Of a stretch of DNA of 64,000 nucleotides, positions 16,452 to 25,494 are shown piece by piece. How positions within the stretch are numbered: the first letter of the stretch is position 1; every line of letters starts with the position of its first letter. The position numbers and the translations under genes were made by a program. Below the pieces are notes generated by a model. The model saw only the letters and a program-made list of their open reading frames with translations, made no database searches and was not told the DNA's origin. Origin of the DNA: Methanofollis formosanus (GTDB taxonomy: Archaea; Halobacteriota; Methanomicrobia; Methanomicrobiales; Methanofollaceae); assembly GCF_019633745.1 (NCBI RefSeq), contig NZ_CP037968.1:1-64000 (forward strand), in the 5' to 3' direction.

Positions 16452-18134
16452 TCACTCCTTCTCGTCGCCGCCCTGGCTATTGTACCGCTCGAGTTCGAGG
16501 TCGCGCAGGACGTTGCGCTTGATCTTGCCGGAGATGGTCTTGGGGAGATCCTCGACGAACTCGATGGCCCTCGGGTACTTGTACGGAGCGGTCGTCCGCT
16601 TCACGAACTTCTGGAGTTCCTTGACGAGAGCGTCCGAAGGCTCGAAGCCCGGCGCCAGGACGACAAATGCCTTGATGATCATCCCGCGGATTATGTCGGG
16701 CGATCCCACCACGGCACATTCCTGCACCGCCGGGTGTTCGATGAGGGCTGACTCGACCTCGAAGGGTCCGACGCGGTAGCCCGAACTCTTGATCACGTCG
16801 TCGTCACGGCCGACAAACCAGAAGTAGCCGTCGTCGTCCATGTAGGCCTTGTCGCCGGTGTAGTACCAGCCTTCATGGAAAGACTCCTCGTTTGCGGCCG
16901 GGTTGGCAAAGTATTCCATGAACATGCCGGGGGGTTTGGGCTCGGCCCTGATCGCGATCCGGCCTTCCTCGCCCGCCGGGACCGGTCTGCCCTCGTCGTC
17001 ATGGAGCTCGACCTGCCAGCCTGGCGAAGGCCTGCCCATCGAGCCAAGCTTCGGTTCCATGCACGGGAACGTCCCGACGCAGAGCACCGTTTCGGTCTGG
17101 CCGTAGCCCTCGTAGATCGTCTGATCGGTCCCCTTCTCCCAGGCCCTGATCACCTCGGGGTTGAGGGGTTCGCCCGCGCTGACGCAGTGACGCAGCTGCG
17201 AGAGATCGAACTTCTCCAGGTCCGCGAGGATGAGCATCCGGTACACCGTCGGCGGGGCGCAGAAACTGGTGACCTCATATTTTTCCAGGATCGGCAGGAG
17301 CTGGGTCGCCTTGAACTTGCCGCGGATATCATAGATCAGCGTGCAGGCCCCCTGCATCCAGGGACCGAAGAACTTGCCCCAGGCGCACTTGCCCCACCCG
17401 GTGTCCGCAAGGGTGAAGTGGAGGTCGTTTGGTTTGAGGTCGAGCCAGAACTTTCCGGTGACGATGTGACCGATCGGATAGGCCTGGTTGTGAAGGACCA
17501 TCTTCGGCTCGCCGGTCGTCCCGGAGGTGAAGAAGATGAGCATCGGGTCGGTCGCCCTGGTCTTCTTCATGCCCGGGAGACGGATGAAGACCGTGGAGGC
17601 GGGGGCCGGGTAGGTGAGTTCGACGGGGTAGCTGATCCACCCGGCCATCTCACCGTCCACAAGGAAGCGGGAGACGAGCGAGGGACATTCGGCGCAGATC
17701 TCGTCGACTTTCCAGGCGTTCTCGCTGTCGGTGATGACCATCTTGAACTTGCCCGCATTGACCCGGTACTCCAGGTCTTTCGGGGTCAGCATCGTCGGAC
17801 AGGGGCAGAAAATGGCGCCGAGCTTAATGGCCGCAATAGCGAAGATCCACCACTCAGGGATGCGGTGGAGCATGATGATGACCCGGTCGCCCTTGTTAAT
17901 GCCGTACTTGAGGAGCATGTTCGCCGCCTGATTGGAGAGGTTCATCAGGTGGCGGAAGGTGTAGTTCTTCTCATGCCCTTCCTGGTCGGCCCAGATCATC
18001 GCAAGTCTGTTGCGGTCTTTCTCTGCCCACATATCGACGACGTCGAAGCCGAAGTTGAAGAACTCCGGCACCTCCGGGTGATAGGAGGCATAGACGTCCT
18101 CGTAGGTTTGGTATGTATGCTCGGCGTTTTGCAT
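16452..18134 (-). CDS. AMP-forming acyl-CoA synthetase (medium-chain/ACSM-like), copy 1
   Basis: Cytoplasmic enzyme of 560 residues that activates a carboxylic acid with ATP to an acyl-adenylate and then to acyl-CoA. Adenylate-forming motifs are intact: FFTSGTTGEPKMVLHN (P-loop), EGYGQTETVLC, YYTGDKAYMDDDGYFWFVGR, and the C-terminal lysine motif LPKTISGKIKRN. It resembles the ACSM/MacS branch rather than acetyl-CoA synthetase; the acid used is not evident. A close paralogue lies directly upstream in the same orientation, with about 290 bp between, so they are probably separate transcripts from a tandem duplication. Methanogens of this order need external acetate or branched acids, which could be the use. 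Confidence 0.9.
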   Translation of the reverse strand: MQNAEHTYQTYEDVYASYHPEVPEFFNFGFDVVDMWAEKDRNRLAMIWADQEGHEKNYTFRHLMNLSNQAANMLLKYGINKGDRVIIMLHRIPEWWIFAIAAIKLGAIFCPCPTMLTPKDLEYRVNAGKFKMVITDSENAWKVDEICAECPSLVSRFLVDGEMAGWISYPVELTYPAPASTVFIRLPGMKKTRATDPMLIFFTSGTTGEPKMVLHNQAYPIGHIVTGKFWLDLKPNDLHFTLADTGWGKCAWGKFFGPWMQGACTLIYDIRGKFKATQLLPILEKYEVTSFCAPPTVYRMLILADLEKFDLSQLRHCVSAGEPLNPEVIRAWEKGTDQTIYEGYGQTETVLCVGTFPCMEPKLGSMGRPSPGWQVELHDDEGRPVPAGEEGRIAIRAEPKPPGMFMEYFANPAANEESFHEGWYYTGDKAYMDDDGYFWFVGRDDDVIKSSGYRVGPFEVESALIEHPAVQECAVVGSPDIIRGMIIKAFVVLAPGFEPSDALVKELQKFVKRTTAPYKYPRAIEFVEDLPKTISGKIKRNVLRDLELERYNSQGGDEKE

Positions 18135-18428
18135 AGCGGTATAGCATAGGAAGGAAGGGTTGATATAGTATGCGATGATCCGGGAGGTCCGGAAAAGGAT
18201 TATCCGACTTTGAAGAATTCCCCGGGATGGCTATCTCACCGGGGAGGCTGGCCGCCTCCCCGACCCCATCAGCGAGAATAGGCGGGGAGCGGCGAGGGCG
18301 TGTGTTCCCCCGCCTGCGACCCTGTCGTGAGGAGAACGATCAAGGGATTCAATGCCGCCGGAAAAGCCACTTGTTCGTATTCAAAACCCTTTGCAGGGCC
18401 GGGATAGAAAAGAAAATGAGGGCCGGGT

Positions 18429-20108
18429 TCAGTCGTCCTGGTCCCTGGCCTGATTGTTCTCGTACCGCTCCATCTCGATCATCTTCAGTTCCTTCCGCTT
18501 GATCTTGCCTGAGATGGTCTTGGGGAGGTCGTCGACGAATTCGATGGCTCTTGGGTACTTGTACGGCGCGGTCGTCTTCTTGACGTGCCGCTGGAGTTCC
18601 TTGACCAGCGCCTCCGACGGCTCGAAACCCTCGTTGAGGACGATGAAGGCCTTGACGATCATCCCGCGGATCAGGTCGGGCGACCCGACGACCGCACACT
18701 CCTGCACCGCAGGGTGCTCCATCAGCGCAGATTCGACCTCGAAGGGTCCGATCCGGTAGCCCGAACTCTTGATCACGTCGTCGTCACGGCCGACAAACCA
18801 GAAGTAGCCGTCGTCGTCGTAATAGGCCCGGTCGCCGGTGTAGTAGAAGCCGTTCTGGAAGGACTCCGCGTTCGCCTCCGGATTGTTGAGGTACTCCACG
18901 ATCAGGCCGGGCGGCCGCGGGTGGAGAGAGATGGCGATACGGCCCTCCTCGAACGGTTCGCAGGGCGTGCCGTCGTCGTTATGGAGCTCGATATGCCAGC
19001 CGGGAGAGGGTTTGCCCATCGAGCCGAGTTTCGGCTTCATGCACGGGAAGGTGGCGATGGCACAGACTGTCTCGGTCTGGCCGTAGCCCTCCTTGATGGT
19101 GAGGCCGGTCCCCTCCTCCCAGATCCTGATCACTTCGGGGTTGAGGGGTTCGCCGGCGCTCGTACAGTGGCGCAGCTCGCGAAGGTCGTACTTCTTGAGG
19201 TCCGCCAGGATGAGCATCCGGTAGATCGTCGGCGGGGCGCAGAAGGTGGTGACCTCGTACTTCTCCAGGAGCGGGAGGATCTCGGTCGCCGAGAACTTGC
19301 CGCGGATGTCGTAGACGAAGATGGCGGCGCCGCAGATCCACTGCCCGAAGATCTTGCCCCATCCACACTTCGCCCACCCGGTGTCGGAGAGCGTGAGGTG
19401 GAGGTCGTGCTCGGTGAGGTCGTGCCAGTACTTCGCGGTGATGATATGACCGAGGGGATGGGCTTCGTTGTGAAGCACCATCTTCGGCTCGCCGGTCGTG
19501 CCCGAGGTGAAGTAGATGAGCATCGGGTCGGTGGCTCTGGTCTTCTTCACCACCGGCATCGAGACCTTGCGGTGTGAGACCGGAGCGGGATAGATCAACT
19601 CGTACGGGAAGCTCGCCCAGCCTTCCTGCTCGCCGTCCGCCAGGAAGCGGTACTTGAGCGTGGGGCACTCGTTGCAGATCTCCTCGACCTTCCAGGAGTG
19701 CTCCATGTTCGTGATGACCATCTTGAACTTGCCCGCGTTCACCCGGTACTTCAGGTCCTTGGGGGTGAGGAGCGTCGGGCACGGACAGTATACGGCACCG
19801 AGTTTGATGAGGGCGGTGACGAAGATCCACCATTCGGGTACTCTTGGAAGAAGAATGAGTACGCGGTCGCCCTTGCAGATGTCGTACTTGAGCAGAATAT
19901 TTGCCGCCTGGTTCGAGAGGTTTGCAATGTCCCGGTAGGTGAACTTCCTCTCTTCACCGTTCTGGTCAACCCAGATCATGGCAAGGCGGTTACGGTCCTT
20001 TTTGGCCCATGCGTCGATGACGTCGTACCCGAAGTTGAAGTACTCGGGGACGTCGATCGCGAAGTCCGCATAGGTCTCTTCGTAGTTTTCCATGTTATGG
20101 TCCGCCAT
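18429..20108 (-). CDS. AMP-forming acyl-CoA synthetase (medium-chain/ACSM-like), copy 2
   Basis: 559 residues, highly similar to copy 1 over the full length, with the same catalytic set: YFTSGTTGEPKMVLHN, EGYGQTETVCA, YYTGDRAYYDDDGYFWFVGR and LPKTISGKIKRK. Both preserve the adenylation lysine, so both should be active. Differences concentrate in the N-terminal 30 residues and the region around residues 170-190 (YPAPVSHRKVSMPVVKK against YPAPASTVFIRLPGMKK), which may affect substrate choice. The gap to copy 1 holds no recognisable gene, only a weak A/T stretch. Confidence 0.9.
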   Translation of the reverse strand: MADHNMENYEETYADFAIDVPEYFNFGYDVIDAWAKKDRNRLAMIWVDQNGEERKFTYRDIANLSNQAANILLKYDICKGDRVLILLPRVPEWWIFVTALIKLGAVYCPCPTLLTPKDLKYRVNAGKFKMVITNMEHSWKVEEICNECPTLKYRFLADGEQEGWASFPYELIYPAPVSHRKVSMPVVKKTRATDPMLIYFTSGTTGEPKMVLHNEAHPLGHIITAKYWHDLTEHDLHLTLSDTGWAKCGWGKIFGQWICGAAIFVYDIRGKFSATEILPLLEKYEVTTFCAPPTIYRMLILADLKKYDLRELRHCTSAGEPLNPEVIRIWEEGTGLTIKEGYGQTETVCAIATFPCMKPKLGSMGKPSPGWHIELHNDDGTPCEPFEEGRIAISLHPRPPGLIVEYLNNPEANAESFQNGFYYTGDRAYYDDDGYFWFVGRDDDVIKSSGYRIGPFEVESALMEHPAVQECAVVGSPDLIRGMIVKAFIVLNEGFEPSEALVKELQRHVKKTTAPYKYPRAIEFVDDLPKTISGKIKRKELKMIEMERYENNQARDQDD

Positions 20109-20231
20109 GGGATCTGTCCGTATACCTATGGTCAGTCACCGCTTTTTAATCTGACCGGTCTTGCACCGTCCCGGCATGCATCTTTATGAAGACGCAGTGC
20201 GATCTCCCGGCGATCAGAGGGGGCGGCCGAG

Positions 20232-22019
20232 ATGGATATCGGGATGATCGCAGTCATTGGCGTGCTTTTCGCGGCGGTCGTGCTCTTTGTGACCGAGCGG
20301 TTCAGGGTCGACGTCACCGCTGTCGTTCTCCTGCTGACGCTTGCGTGGCTGGGACTGGTCACGCCCGCCCAGGCCTTCTCGGGGTTTGCAAGCAATGCCG
20401 TTGTCGCGATGGCAGGCGTGATGGTCCTCGGGTACGGGATCGACCGGGCCGGGCTGATGCACCGGCTCTCTGAGATTCTCATGACCAGGGGCGAGGGGTC
20501 GGAGCGGCGCCTCTTCGTGAGGGTCTCCTCGGTCGTCGGCGTGGTCTCGTCGGTGATGCAGAATATCGGGGCCGTGGTCGTCTTCCTCCCGGCGCTGCTG
20601 CGGATTGCAGAGAGTGTCAGGACCCCGCCCTCGCAGCTCCTGATGCCGGTGGGGTTTGCGGCGATCCTCGGCGGGACGATCACCATGGTCGGTTCAAGTC
20701 CGCTCATCCTCCTCAACGATATCATGCTCCAGAGCGGGTACGAACCCTTCGGGCTCTTCGCCCCGGCACCGATCGGGCTCACGCTCCTCCTGACCTGGAT
20801 CGCGGTCTTCACGCTCTTCGGTCGGCATCTCCTCCCTTCCGCAGCCGGCGTCCCGGTGAAGGGGACGCAGGAAGAACTGGTCGCCGGATGGAACCTTCCT
20901 GCCGGGGTGCGCTACTGCCGCATCCCCGAGAAGAGCCCGCTCGTCGGGTTGACGAGGGAGGGGTCGGGGCTCACCGCCGGGTACGCCCTCCACCTCCTCG
21001 CCCTCGAGGAGGAAGGCGACGTCCTCTATGCGCCGTGGCGATACACGCGTTTTGTACCCGGGCAGGAACTTGCTGTTCTCGGGAGAGAAGAGGACTTTCT
21101 CAGGTTCGTCGATGACTATGAACTCGAGGTGAGCAGGGGGGAGGAGCAGACGGTGCTCGGACTTTCGCCGGCCAGCGCGGGGTTTGCCGAGGTGGTGGTG
21201 AGGCCGCACGCCGGGGTGGTGGGAAAGACACTCCGTGAACTTGCCCTGCGCAAGAACCAGGGGATCGAACCGCTTCTGCTGGTCTCAGGTGAGGAGGGGC
21301 CGTTCCACGAGTTTTCCGACCGGCCGCTGAAACCCGGAGACATCATCGTCGTGCACGGCCGGTGGGAACGGGTCAGGGCCTTCGCCGACGGCGCCAGGTT
21401 TGTGCTGGCCACGCCTCTGGAGGAGGCGGGGCTGCGGGAGTCGAGGGCCCCGGCCGCGGCGGCGTGTTTTGCGGGGGCGCTCCTGCTCACGTTCACGGGC
21501 GCTCCGATCGGCCTCTCCTTCTTTACCGGAGCGGTCGGGATGGTCCTCTTCGGGGTGGTCACCATCGGCGAGGCCTACCACGCTGTCGACTGGCGGACCA
21601 TCGTCCTGATCGGCGGGTTGATCCCGCTGGGGATCGCGATGGAGACCTCGGGGGCCGCGGCCGCGATCGCCTCCGGGCTGACGGCGGTTCTGGTCGGCCG
21701 CCCCATTTTCCTGGTGCTCCTCGCCTTCTCCCTCCTCACCACCTTCCTCTCGCTCTTTATGTCCAACGCCGCGGCGACGGTCCTCCTGGTCCCCCTCGCC
21801 CTCGCGGTCGGAGGAGGAGCCGGCATCGATCCCGCCGGACTCGCCCTGCTCATCGGGATCTCGGCCTCCAACTCTTTTCTCATCCCCACCCACCAGGTCA
21901 ACGCCCTGCTGATGGGGCCCGGAGGCTATCATACCCGCGACTACCTGCGGGCCGGGGCGGTTCTCACTCCCCTCTTCGCGCTGGTCTCAACTCTCCTGGT
22001 CTATCTTATCTATCTCTGA
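20232..22019 (+). CDS. SLC13/DASS-family permease with internal TrkA-C (RCK_C) domains
   Basis: 595-residue transporter of the divalent anion:sodium symporter superfamily. N-terminal helices with VAMAGVMVLGYGIDRAG and the GGTITMVGSSPLILLND loop; a cytoplasmic insert (about 205-390) containing two TrkA-C-like ligand-binding domains (VGLTREGSGLTAGYALHLLALE and VGKTLRELALRKNQGIEPLLL); then a second helix bundle with FMSNAAATVLLVPLALAV and SNSFLIPTHQVNALLMGPG. RCK_C inserts are common in this subfamily and suggest regulation by a small ligand. Sulfate, phosphate or dicarboxylate are possible substrates. Its 3' end overlaps the convergent EVE gene by 10 bases. Confidence 0.85.
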   Translation: MDIGMIAVIGVLFAAVVLFVTERFRVDVTAVVLLLTLAWLGLVTPAQAFSGFASNAVVAMAGVMVLGYGIDRAGLMHRLSEILMTRGEGSERRLFVRVSSVVGVVSSVMQNIGAVVVFLPALLRIAESVRTPPSQLLMPVGFAAILGGTITMVGSSPLILLNDIMLQSGYEPFGLFAPAPIGLTLLLTWIAVFTLFGRHLLPSAAGVPVKGTQEELVAGWNLPAGVRYCRIPEKSPLVGLTREGSGLTAGYALHLLALEEEGDVLYAPWRYTRFVPGQELAVLGREEDFLRFVDDYELEVSRGEEQTVLGLSPASAGFAEVVVRPHAGVVGKTLRELALRKNQGIEPLLLVSGEEGPFHEFSDRPLKPGDIIVVHGRWERVRAFADGARFVLATPLEEAGLRESRAPAAAACFAGALLLTFTGAPIGLSFFTGAVGMVLFGVVTIGEAYHAVDWRTIVLIGGLIPLGIAMETSGAAAAIASGLTAVLVGRPIFLVLLAFSLLTTFLSLFMSNAAATVLLVPLALAVGGGAGIDPAGLALLIGISASNSFLIPTHQVNALLMGPGGYHTRDYLRAGAVLTPLFALVSTLLVYLIYL

Positions 22020-22438
22020 ACCGGCACGGCTGCGGCGGCCAGAACCCGCACGTAGTCTTCTTCAGGGATCGCCCGCATCGCCTGGGCGGCGAGTTCTTCC
22101 TGCCAGTTCCCCATATCTTTGAGCACCTTCAGTTCTGTGGCGAGAGGAGCGACCCGGACCGGTTCGTTGAAGGCTGTGGCCGGTTTGAGTTTGACCCTGA
22201 GCGGATAGATCTCCTCGGTCCCGGGGAACAGCGGGATCCGATTGATAAAGAGTTCGGACGCGATCTCAAAGGCCCCGAGAAAGGAAGGTTCTTCCAGGTC
22301 ATGGATATAGACAAGGAGACGGTCGCCGAGTTCGACCTTGCTGATCGTGTCGGCGTGACGCTGGGCAACGGCCCAGACCATCTTTTCCTTGATAGTCTCC
22401 CATTTATTCTCTTCAGAGACAGCAATCCAGCAGGTCAT
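22010..22438 (-). CDS. EVE-domain (PUA-like) protein
   Basis: Protein of 142 residues that is a single EVE domain. It opens with MTCWIAVSEENKWE, continues with KVELGDRLLVYIHD (the strand around the binding pocket) and FLGAFEIASELF, and ends with YPLRVKLKPATAFNEPV. EVE domains read modified bases in DNA or RNA; here the partner is unknown because the gene stands alone and convergent to a transporter. The length is usual for the family. Confidence 0.8.
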   Translation of the reverse strand: MTCWIAVSEENKWETIKEKMVWAVAQRHADTISKVELGDRLLVYIHDLEEPSFLGAFEIASELFINRIPLFPGTEEIYPLRVKLKPATAFNEPVRVAPLATELKVLKDMGNWQEELAAQAMRAIPEEDYVRVLAAAAVPVQR

Positions 22439-22541
22439 GGATGGTGATTGGCTGTCCCCTATTAAAGGGTTTCGAGGGGTCGGGGTATGCGGAATCTATA
22501 AATGTCGGGCCCATATGATAAGCCCGAAGGGGGATGTCAGT

Positions 22542-22763
22542 ATGCCATACCGGTGGACAAGCAGACGGGACGTCGACGAGACGGTGGTCGTGGTCATGAA
22601 CTCGGTCGAAGAGGAGGGAACGCTTCCTGAGTGGCTCAGGAGGACGATCCAGGGGTCGATCGATACCTCGGACCCGCAGTACGTGCGGTACTTCTACGAT
22701 GAGGTGAAGAGGCACGTTCCGACCGCACTGAAACTCTTCGAGGAGAGCCCGTACGTCCCCTAA
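22542..22763 (+). CDS. Small acidic protein of unknown function
   Basis: 73 residues from ATG 22542, with GGGGGATG as ribosome-binding site just upstream and TATA-like CTATAAATG at about 22495. A longer frame reaches 22389 but would run through that promoter. The sequence (SRRDVDETVVVVMNSVEEE, then a C-terminal RYFYDEVKRHVPTALKLFEE helix) looks like a folded cytoplasmic protein. No family was recognised. Confidence 0.6.
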   Translation: MPYRWTSRRDVDETVVVVMNSVEEEGTLPEWLRRTIQGSIDTSDPQYVRYFYDEVKRHVPTALKLFEESPYVP

Positions 22764-22875
22764 CTGGTGACGGGATCGGGTACTCTTCATTTATTCTTCA
22801 TTTTTAGAGATAATTTCCCGTTCATCCCGGGCCATTTCGTTAAAATTAAAGTATTGCAGACCGACATCCATATCA

Positions 22876-23991
22876 GTGGACGGTTCTATGGATCAGATAA
22901 AAATCGCCATCGTCGGAGTCGGGAACTGTGCGTCTTCCCTCATCCAGGGGATCGAGTATTACAGGAACCGTACCGATCAGGATGCAATCGGGCTGATGCA
23001 CTGGGATATCGGCGGTTATACGCCGGGGGACATCGAGGTCGTCGCCGCCTTCGACATCGACGTCCGCAAGGTGGGTCGGGATATCGCGGAGGCGATCTTC
23101 GCCCCGCCGAACTGCACGAAGGTCTTCTGCCCTGATGTCCCAGAGACCGGGAAGACGGTAAAGATGGGGCGGGTCCTCGACGGGTGCTCGGAGCATATGG
23201 CACATTACCCGGAGGCCCGGATCTTTGTCCCTGCCCGGGAGCCCGAGGCAACGAAGGAGGAGATCGTGGCCGAACTGAAGGCCTCGGGCGCGGAGATCCT
23301 CCTCAACTATCTCCCGGTCGGTTCAGAGCAGGCGGCACGGTTCTATGCCGGGTGCGCCCTCGAGGCCGGGGTGGCGCTTATCAACAATATGCCGGTCTTC
23401 ATTGCGAGTGACCCCGAATGGTCGGAACGGTTCAGGGCCCGCGGGGTTCCGATCGTCGGTGACGACATCAAGGCACAACTCGGGGCGACGATCACCCACC
23501 GGACCCTTGCCGACCTCTTTGCAAAGCGGGGCGTCGTCCTTGATCGGACCTACCAGCTCAATACCGGTGGGAACACCGACTTCCTCAATATGCTCAACCA
23601 CGAGCGGCTTGCCTCGAAGCGAGTTTCAAAGACCGAGGCGGTCCAGTCGGTCCTCCCTCACCGTCTCGAGGATGAGAAGATCCACATCGGGCCGAGCGAC
23701 TATGTCGCCTGGCAGAATGACAACAAGATCTGTTTCCTGCGGATGGAGGGGCGGGTTTTCGGCGATGTTCCGATGAACCTCGAACTCCGTCTCTCGGTCG
23801 AGGACTCCCCGAACTCGGGGGGGGTGGTTATCGACGCGATCCGGTGCTGCAAACTCGCCCTCGAGCGGGGAATAGGCGGGGTGCTCGTCTCGCCGTCGTC
23901 GTTCTTTATGAAGCACCCGCCCGAACAATATCCCGACGACGAGGCATATGCGATGACCGAGGAGTTCATCGCGGGCCGGCGGCGGGCGTGA
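22876..23991 (+). CDS. Inositol-3-phosphate synthase (myo-inositol-1-phosphate synthase)
   Basis: Converts glucose 6-phosphate to inositol phosphate with internal NAD redox cycling; in archaea it feeds inositol phospholipid headgroups. 371 residues from GTG 22876, or 367 from ATG 22888. The Rossmann motif is IAIVGVGNCASSLIQG near the N-terminus. Catalytic-region markers are NNMPVFIASDPEW, GDDIKAQLGATITHR, LNTGGNTDFLN and the SKRVSKTEAVQS lysines. It is the short archaeal/actinobacterial form. Monocistronic; a repeat-filled gap follows. Confidence 0.93.
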   Translation: MDGSMDQIKIAIVGVGNCASSLIQGIEYYRNRTDQDAIGLMHWDIGGYTPGDIEVVAAFDIDVRKVGRDIAEAIFAPPNCTKVFCPDVPETGKTVKMGRVLDGCSEHMAHYPEARIFVPAREPEATKEEIVAELKASGAEILLNYLPVGSEQAARFYAGCALEAGVALINNMPVFIASDPEWSERFRARGVPIVGDDIKAQLGATITHRTLADLFAKRGVVLDRTYQLNTGGNTDFLNMLNHERLASKRVSKTEAVQSVLPHRLEDEKIHIGPSDYVAWQNDNKICFLRMEGRVFGDVPMNLELRLSVEDSPNSGGVVIDAIRCCKLALERGIGGVLVSPSSFFMKHPPEQYPDDEAYAMTEEFIAGRRRA

Positions 23992-24224
23992 ACGGCGCGG
24001 GTTTTTCTGGTTGAATGGCTCTGTAGGAATCGCGCCGGGGTTGCGACCACCGGACCCCCGCGCGAAGATTGGGCGGGGAAGGCGGAACAGGCGACCCAGA
24101 AGAGACTATTGCTTTCCTCGCGTCTATCTTAGCGCGGGAGAAATAGGGAGCGGCCAACCCTCAAAAAAGATCAATCAGGGGGATTCAACAGTGTCCTTAC
24201 ACCCCACATGAAAGCACGAAGAAC

Positions 24225-24274
24225 GGCTCTGTAGAATCGGGCATGAACCCTGGATTCAAGCATACGGGATGAAC
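24225..24274 (+). repeat. D-type 3'-end hairpin repeat
   Basis: GGCTCTGTAGAATCGGGCAT, a GAACCCTGGATTC core, then AAGCATACGGGATGAAC. Downstream of inositol-phosphate synthase. Confidence 0.7.
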
Positions 24275-24453
24275 ATTCCTGGTGGTCTCTGGTGAGTGGA
24301 TCCTTGCTCCCTCTTCGGAGCAGGACACCACATGGGGCGACCACTTCATTGCCGCCCCCGCACATCCTCATCGTGGGGGGTCCGGGGGTGCAACCCCACG
24401 GTGCGAGATTCCAGGAAAGATTCTGCGATGAGGGCGGCACATCTGATCATCAT

Positions 24454-24522
24454 GCCTTCCCGCACCCTTGCGCCGGGGGCTCTGCCCCCGGACCCCCGGG
24501 ATGAAGATAGGGCCGGGAAGGC
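24454..24522 (+). repeat. 69-bp GC-rich palindromic module
   Basis: GCCTTCCC/GGGAAGGC arms with the inner CCGGGGGCTCTGCCCCCGG hairpin. Confidence 0.7.
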
Positions 24523-24625
24523 AGAGGCCCGATCATTCAGGAGATGCATCTGCAATCTGTGTATCAGTCCTGAAGGCGTTTGGTGGATTCAAACCATTAT
24601 GGAAACCTGAAGAGAGGATCGTCAG

Positions 24626-24868
24626 GATCATTTTCATGGTAAACCATCCTTTTATCATCACTTCAACCCTCTGTGAACCGAATCCATCGCCTTCTCACAT
24701 CAATCGCGCCGGGGGCGCTGCCCCCGGATGAAGATTGGGGCGGGAAGGCGGAGAAATAACCCTGAAAGGGGGGTTGCCGTCCACCGCCTATCGCTCACGC
24801 GGGGGGTTCGGGGGCGGCCAGCCCCCCGGCGAAGAGAACCATCAAGATGATTTACCATGAAAATGATC
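24626..24868. mobile_element. 243-bp MITE-like element with 23-bp terminal inverted repeats
   Basis: The left end (24626-24648) and right end (24846-24868) are inverted repeats differing at one base; the shared core is GATCATTTTCATGGTAAA. The interior matches 1744-1985. It appears nested inside another repeat module. Confidence 0.65.
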
Positions 24869-25130
24869 GCGAAGATCCTCTCTTCAGATTTGTATGAGAG
24901 TTTGAACTCGCCATATCTCGTTGAAGCCAATACGCAGAGAATAGAAAATTCTTCTGATGGATCGGCCGCCCCGAATCGTCGAGATTTCCCTGCCATCTCG
25001 CGCCGGGGGGAAACCCCCCGGGCCCCCCACGACGAAGATAGCCGAGGGGTGGCACGATGCTCGACTTCGATGCACTCCTCGAACGCACGGATGAGGGTCA
25101 AGAATCGATCCAGTTCTGAGATGATATGTT

Positions 25131-25165
25131 CATCATGTATGCTTGAGGTGTGATCTCACCTCATG
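25131..25165 (-). repeat. D-type hairpin repeat with GAGGTG/CACCTC stem
   Basis: GAGGTG TGATCT CACCTC is a perfect 6-bp stem that differs from GAGGCG/CGCCTC at 28904-28923 by a paired change. Confidence 0.7.
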
Positions 25166-25431
25166 CTGGATTACCATGAAAATGATCCAGACGATCCTCT
25201 CTTCAGGTTTGCATGAGCGTTTGAACTTGTCATATCACGTTGAAGCCGATACGCAGAGGATAGAAAATTCTTCAGATGGATCGGCCGCCCCCATCGTCGA
25301 AATTTCCCTGCCATCTCGCGCCGGGGGAAACCCCCCGGACCCCCCACGGACCGACGATAGGTGGGGGCGGCGACGGAACGAGGTCTCCACCGTCTCTCCT
25401 GTCTTGAAAAGAGAGCGATCAAGCGACGAGA

Positions 25432-25483
25432 AATTATCATCCCGTATGCTTGAACCCCATGTTCATGCCCGATTCTACAAAGC
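25432..25483 (-). repeat. D-type 3'-end hairpin repeat
   Basis: On the minus strand GGCTTTGTAGAATCGGGCAT opens it and AAGCATACGGGATGATAA closes it. It points away from the gene ending at 25495. Confidence 0.7.
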
Positions 25484-25494
25484 CCGAAGAACGA

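Larger units (their letters stand above)
23992..25494. repeat. 1.5-kb convergent intergenic repeat mosaic
   Basis: No gene. It starts with a truncated element (about 24013-24090), then a D hairpin (24225), C/G hairpin, 69-bp module (24454), B-module fragment, 243-bp element (24626-24868), B module, D hairpin (25131), a second B module with C/G hairpin, and a final D hairpin (25432). The outer ends, GGCTCTGTAGAATC at 24225 and GATTCTACAAAGCC ending at 25483, are inverted repeats. All the open frames here are chance frames in repeats. Confidence 0.7.

Noticed and set aside
16875-18149. 424-codon frame antisense to acyl-CoA synthetase copy 1 (and the similar frame at 18585-19577)
   Set aside because: Both lie opposite the same conserved enzyme and give similar translations because the enzymes are paralogues, not because they are genes.
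23992-25494. Possible CRISPR array because of regularly repeated sequences
   Set aside because: Repeats are long, palindromic and variable, with no constant short repeat and unique spacers, and no cas genes.
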